Positions 61,754 through 64,000 of a DNA stretch of 64,000 bases are shown piece by piece (position 1 is the stretch's first letter; each line of letters starts with the position of its first letter). Source of the stretch: Butyricicoccus_A sp964513445. Its GTDB lineage: Bacteria; Bacillota; Clostridia; Oscillospirales; Butyricicoccaceae. The notes under the pieces were generated by a model, which saw only the letters and a program-made list of their open reading frames with translations, did not search any database and was not told where the DNA came from. The stretch is from NCBI GenBank assembly GCA_964513445.1, contig CAZEMM010000001.1, positions 48,606 to 112,605 on the forward strand, written 5' to 3'. A program made the translations under genes and the position numbers.

Positions 61754-63076
61754 CAGTGCCGCCGTACGCTGAACCGCTGACGCAATAATGAAATTGGAAT
61801 CTGCACCGCTGTCGGAGACGTCTGCCGTTACTGCCACAGTCTCCCCGTCGGCGTAGTCCTGCGCCTGTTCAGTCAAAAAGGTGAGATCCGCGCCGTCCTG
61901 TGTCCGCAGCGTCAGGGTATTGCGCGTCGTCCCCTGCACCGTGCCGGTAAATTCAGCTGCCTGCGCTGCGGTATACGGATCGTCATCCTCCACCTCTATG
62001 ACGCACAGATTTGAGAGATTCCCCAACTCACCCGTATAGGTGATGCGCACAGTGTTGCCGCAATGCAGTCCGCTGCGATACTGCTGTCTGGCGCGCTCGA
62101 TCGGCAATGTATAAGCGATCCCGTCAACGTCCACGGTCAGCGTGCGCATGGCGGCATCTCTGACCGTCCCGCACACCACCTGCTGCTGTGTTTGAGTGAC
62201 CGGATCGCCGCTGTCCGCCGGTACGTCATCCGTCTGCTGAACAAGCGGCTGCACTGGCTGCTCTGATACCACATTGCTCTCATACAGATAGCCCTCCTGT
62301 CCGTTATACAGCATACGGCACCAGCCGTTGTCAGATCGTCCCGTGCAGATAACCGTTTCCCCTGCTTCTATCAAACCGACTGCCGCGCTGTCCACGCAGG
62401 CAGAAGCATATATCGTACTGTCCGCCGCCGCATAGACCGTCTCAAGAGCCGAATGAAACCGCATGTTCTTCTGCGCGCGTCCAATCACCTGCGCATCGTT
62501 ATCCGTGACGTGCGTAACGTGAACGCCCGTCGTCTCTTCTGCATCGATTGTCCCCTGATAGGTCAGTACGATCCAATTGCCCGGCTGCATCCCATTTTCG
62601 TAAAGCATCTCGCAGTTGCCAATGGCAAACGTCAATGCGACGCCGTCGTTGCGCTTGAGCGTCACAGTTTGCAGCGTCTGGCTGACCAGCACGCCAACGA
62701 CCTGATTCTCCTCCTGCTCGGTGGACGCATCGCCCTCGTCCGCTACCGACTGCACTGTCACATCGGACATCGGGGCAGATGCGTCCAATTCTCCGTCATA
62801 CGTCACGACGACCGCATCGCCAGTAACCAAACTGGCTGTTTCAAGCTGCGCATCCGACACATCAAAGACATATTTGGTGTCATTTGCGATGACCTCCATC
62901 GTGCTGCCGGAAAAGGCCGTCAACGTCGCCGACAGCCTGTTGTGCTCATCCGCAGTCGGTTGCTGTGTGTCAGCTGCCGCGCTGCCGGCTGCCGTTTCCT
63001 GCTCTTCGCCGCAGCCCGCCAGTACGGCGACAATCGTGAGCAGCACGACAAATGCGGGCGTTCTCCATCCTCTCAT
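61748..63076 (-). CDS. lipoprotein with four internal repeats and an SH3-like domain
   Basis: A 442-residue lipoprotein with a signal peptide and lipobox VLAGC (Cys22). Four segments of about 50 residues (about 48-97, 126-176, 300-350, 376-420) share a pattern: a G-x-V start, TLTL-like strand, a G turn, and a V-x-x-T-Y-x-G end. Between the second and third lies an SH3b-like domain (214-270) ending in GYLYESNVV. It is probably cell-surface and wall-associated; function unknown. Its last six bases overlap the convergent acetyltransferase pseudogene. Confidence 0.75.
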   Translation of the reverse strand: MRGWRTPAFVVLLTIVAVLAGCGEEQETAAGSAAADTQQPTADEHNRLSATLTAFSGSTMEVIANDTKYVFDVSDAQLETASLVTGDAVVVTYDGELDASAPMSDVTVQSVADEGDASTEQEENQVVGVLVSQTLQTVTLKRNDGVALTFAIGNCEMLYENGMQPGNWIVLTYQGTIDAEETTGVHVTHVTDNDAQVIGRAQKNMRFHSALETVYAAADSTIYASACVDSAAVGLIEAGETVICTGRSDNGWCRMLYNGQEGYLYESNVVSEQPVQPLVQQTDDVPADSGDPVTQTQQQVVCGTVRDAAMRTLTVDVDGIAYTLPIERARQQYRSGLHCGNTVRITYTGELGNLSNLCVIEVEDDDPYTAAQAAEFTGTVQGTTRNTLTLRTQDGADLTFLTEQAQDYADGETVAVTADVSDSGADSNFIIASAVQRTAALS

Positions 63077-63171
63077 CCGTTCACCTGCCTGTTCCGCATC
63101 CTGTATCGCTCTGATGGTACGAGTATACCATATTTTGCACGTCACTGCACGTTTTTCTCTATCAGGCCGGA

Positions 63172-63208
63172 AATATAAAAACCGCCCAAAGCAAAAGCTC
63201 TGAGCGGT
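63172..63208 (-). terminator. rho-independent terminator upstream of the lipoprotein gene
   Basis: ACCGCTCAGAGC pairs with GCTTTGGGCGGT (12 bp, two G-U pairs) around a 4-base loop, followed by TTTTATA on the minus strand. No minus-strand protein gene ends here, so it ends the putative RNA from 63279. Confidence 0.8.
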
Positions 63209-63279
63209 CGGACTGGTTGCCAAGAAAGGGTTTGAACCCTAAAAACAGCGCCAAAGGCAACACCGCATAATCTCTCTTA
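63177..63279 (-). ncRNA. candidate structured RNA or leader upstream of the lipoprotein gene
   Basis: Two copies of the extended -10 TGGTATAAT (63304-63296 and 63294-63286) precede about 100 bases ending in a strong terminator. GTTGCC and GGCAAC enclose an AGGGT-TCAA-ACCCT hairpin. The segment GCGGTGTTGCC can also pair with GGCAAC and the ACCGC of the terminator stem, giving a possible terminator/antiterminator switch. The 3' part (GGGTTCAAACCC then GGCAACCA) resembles a tRNA 3' end, but no complete tRNA fits. Confidence 0.45.
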
Positions 63280-63285
63280 CCGATT

Positions 63286-63304
63286 ATTATACCAAATTAT
63301 ACCA
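63286..63304 (-). promoter_or_regulatory. tandem extended -10 elements
   Basis: TGGTATAAT occurs twice ten bases apart on the minus strand, giving two possible starts for the RNA above. No good -35 is seen. Confidence 0.45.
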
Positions 63305-63346
63305 AATTATTCCATATAAAAATGCAATCAACCTTTAAAAAATGTG

Positions 63347-63375
63347 TTGACAAATACGAAACATGAGTGTATGAT
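63347..63375 (+). promoter_or_regulatory. strong sigma-A promoter of the Cys-rich gene
   Basis: TTGACA, 17 bases, TATGAT. Confidence 0.75.
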
Positions 63376-63437
63376 ACTAGCAGGAAGTAAATCTACAATT
63401 CCTATGTGTTTATGGGTATTTGACGGAGGAAAATCAA

Positions 63438-63596
63438 ATGAAAAAAGAAATGCGTTGTCGTACCTGTTGGAATTTAATGCGAAAAAGGGTTCACTGCTGT
63501 CCGCACATGTGATTGACTGAATGCAAAAAGCATAGGAAGATCGAAAAAATGGCAGAACAGTACGGTACTGCTTATAAATTATCAGATGCTGACTAA
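63438..63596 (+). pseudogene. small Cys-rich protein frame with in-frame TGA
   Basis: A 52-codon frame starts at an ATG 5-7 bases after GGAGGAAAA and ends at TAA (63594), with TGA as codon 25 (63510-63512). Before it lies MRCRTCWNLMRKRVHCCPHM; after it LTECKKHRKIEKMAEQYG, still Cys/Lys-rich and in the same frame. Complete promoter and terminator flank it. It may be a zinc-binding protein gene broken by a nonsense change, a 24-residue peptide gene, or (least likely) a TGA-recoded gene. Confidence 0.5.
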
Positions 63597-63605
63597 AAGA
63601 GATTT

Positions 63606-63656
63606 GAGGCACTAACAGAGGAGATCTGTATCCGCTGTAGTGCCTCTTTTATTTTA
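63606..63656 (+). terminator. rho-independent terminator of the Cys-rich gene
   Basis: GAGGCACTA pairs with TAGTGCCTC (with inner ACAG/CTGT), followed by TTTTATTTTA. Confidence 0.85.
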
Positions 63657-63750
63657 TCGTTTTTGAGAAAGAGGTGCCAAGATTCTTTGATATGCGGCCA
63701 TCTTGGGCGGAATGCACCCTTGGACTGGATGACAGAAAGGAGCGGATGAC

Positions 63751-63963
63751 GTGCCAAAGGAAAGCAATAAGCCGGCGATCGGCAAAAAGCAGATTAAATT
63801 GATTCAGGAAATAGCAGAAGACGTTTTATATGGTTCCATCACTCTGGTGTTTCAAAATGGTGTTCTTGTACAGATTGATCGGAATGAAAAGATGCGTATT
63901 TCAGGCGATCTGAAAGCGACGAAGCAGGAACGCAGTATTCATGATAAAAAGACTAACTATTAA
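63751..63963 (+). CDS. YezD-family small protein (DUF2292)
   Basis: A 70-residue protein with the DUF2292 core ILYGSITLVFQNGVLVQIDRNEK in modified form (here DVLYGSITLVFQNG at about 25-38, then QIDRNEKMRI). The family has no established function and is often found beside sulfur-assimilation genes. The start is GTG at 63751, 8 bases after AAGGAG. An inverted repeat CCAAGAT-N16-ATCTTGG (63677-63706) lies upstream. The following gene is outside the window. Confidence 0.8.
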   Translation: MPKESNKPAIGKKQIKLIQEIAEDVLYGSITLVFQNGVLVQIDRNEKMRISGDLKATKQERSIHDKKTNY

Positions 63964-64000
63964 AAGTCAAGCGATAAACTCAAAAAATGTTGTGAATAGA

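Noticed and set aside
63205..63245. A tRNA gene suggested by GGGTTCAAACCC and a CCA-like end
   Set aside because: The matching 5' acceptor strand, D arm and anticodon arm are missing at the needed spacing. Kept only as a possible tRNA-like fragment.
61268..63512. TGA read as Trp across the genome
   Set aside because: Many genes in the window end normally at TGA (for example trpA and the MocR gene), so a general code change is excluded.
63510..63550. A bacterial selenocysteine insertion element after the TGA of the Cys-rich gene
   Set aside because: Only a 4-bp ATGC/GCAT hairpin with an A-rich loop is visible, without the usual G/U-bearing apical loop. It is not enough to call recoding.
1..64000. 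CRISPR arrays, insertion sequences, prophage modules
   Set aside because: No repeat-spacer pattern, transposase, integrase or phage structural gene was seen.

Overview
The window looks like a draft-genome contig from a spore-forming, anaerobic member of the Clostridia. The basis is mixed. Seen in the sequence: a yabO-yabP-yabQ-divIC-yabR sporulation and division block next to a spoVB-like gene, a T-box trp leader, strong AGGAGG ribosome binding sites, several TTG and GTG starts, a Na+-pumping decarboxylase operon, and a sigma-54 activator with a matching promoter. The fairly high GC and gene content would fit an Oscillospirales or Butyricicoccaceae-like lineage, but that placement is inference. 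A run of exactly 100 N (6707-6806) shows the sequence was scaffolded.

Layout. 1-6.9 kb (minus strand): a truncated secreted C39-like protein; an AGCS Na+/amino-acid symporter and a TIM-barrel isomerase downstream of a consensus sigma-54 promoter; the probable sigma-54 activator; a YgjV-like membrane protein; the assembly gap; and the first 29 codons of a proC-like gene. 7-14.5 kb: a RodA/FtsW protein, then on the plus strand fhs-tsaE-tsaB-upp, then on the minus strand a guanine deaminase and a LuxR-type regulator with a terminator hairpin in its leader. 14.7-22 kb (minus): a PstS-like lipoprotein and WG-repeat protein pair, ppk and glgP. 22.2-29.1 kb (plus): a T-box-controlled complete trpEGDCFBA operon. 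29.3-34.1 kb (plus): a four-gene Na+-translocating decarboxylase operon and an iron-type alcohol dehydrogenase. 34.2-37.7 kb (minus): an alkyltransferase-like protein, hpf, and a class I fumarase alpha subunit overlapping an amidohydrolase.

37.9-50.7 kb (minus) is one long co-directional run: recJ, relA, dtd, an MBL-fold hydrolase, hemZ, a uridine-kinase-like gene, a zinc-ribbon protein, spoVB-like, mazG, hup, yabO, yabP, yabQ, divIC and yabR. 50.9-58.5 kb (minus) holds uvrB-uvrA under an SOS box, and an acetyltransferase, MocR regulator and radC group. 58.6-64 kb holds cysK, an unknown helical protein, a SpoU methyltransferase, an acetyltransferase pseudogene broken by one in-frame TGA, a repeat-containing SH3 lipoprotein on the minus strand, a possible structured RNA, a small Cys-rich gene with an internal TGA, and a YezD-like protein.

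Most of the window is housekeeping: one-carbon metabolism, tRNA modification, tryptophan synthesis, energy conservation, repair, stringent response and sporulation. The less ordinary parts are the sigma-54 symporter/isomerase unit, two candidate small RNAs (37743-37831 plus strand; 63177-63279 minus strand), the terminator in the leader of the LuxR-type gene, and the two genes interrupted by in-frame TGA codons. I found no CRISPR array, insertion sequence, rRNA or complete tRNA gene.
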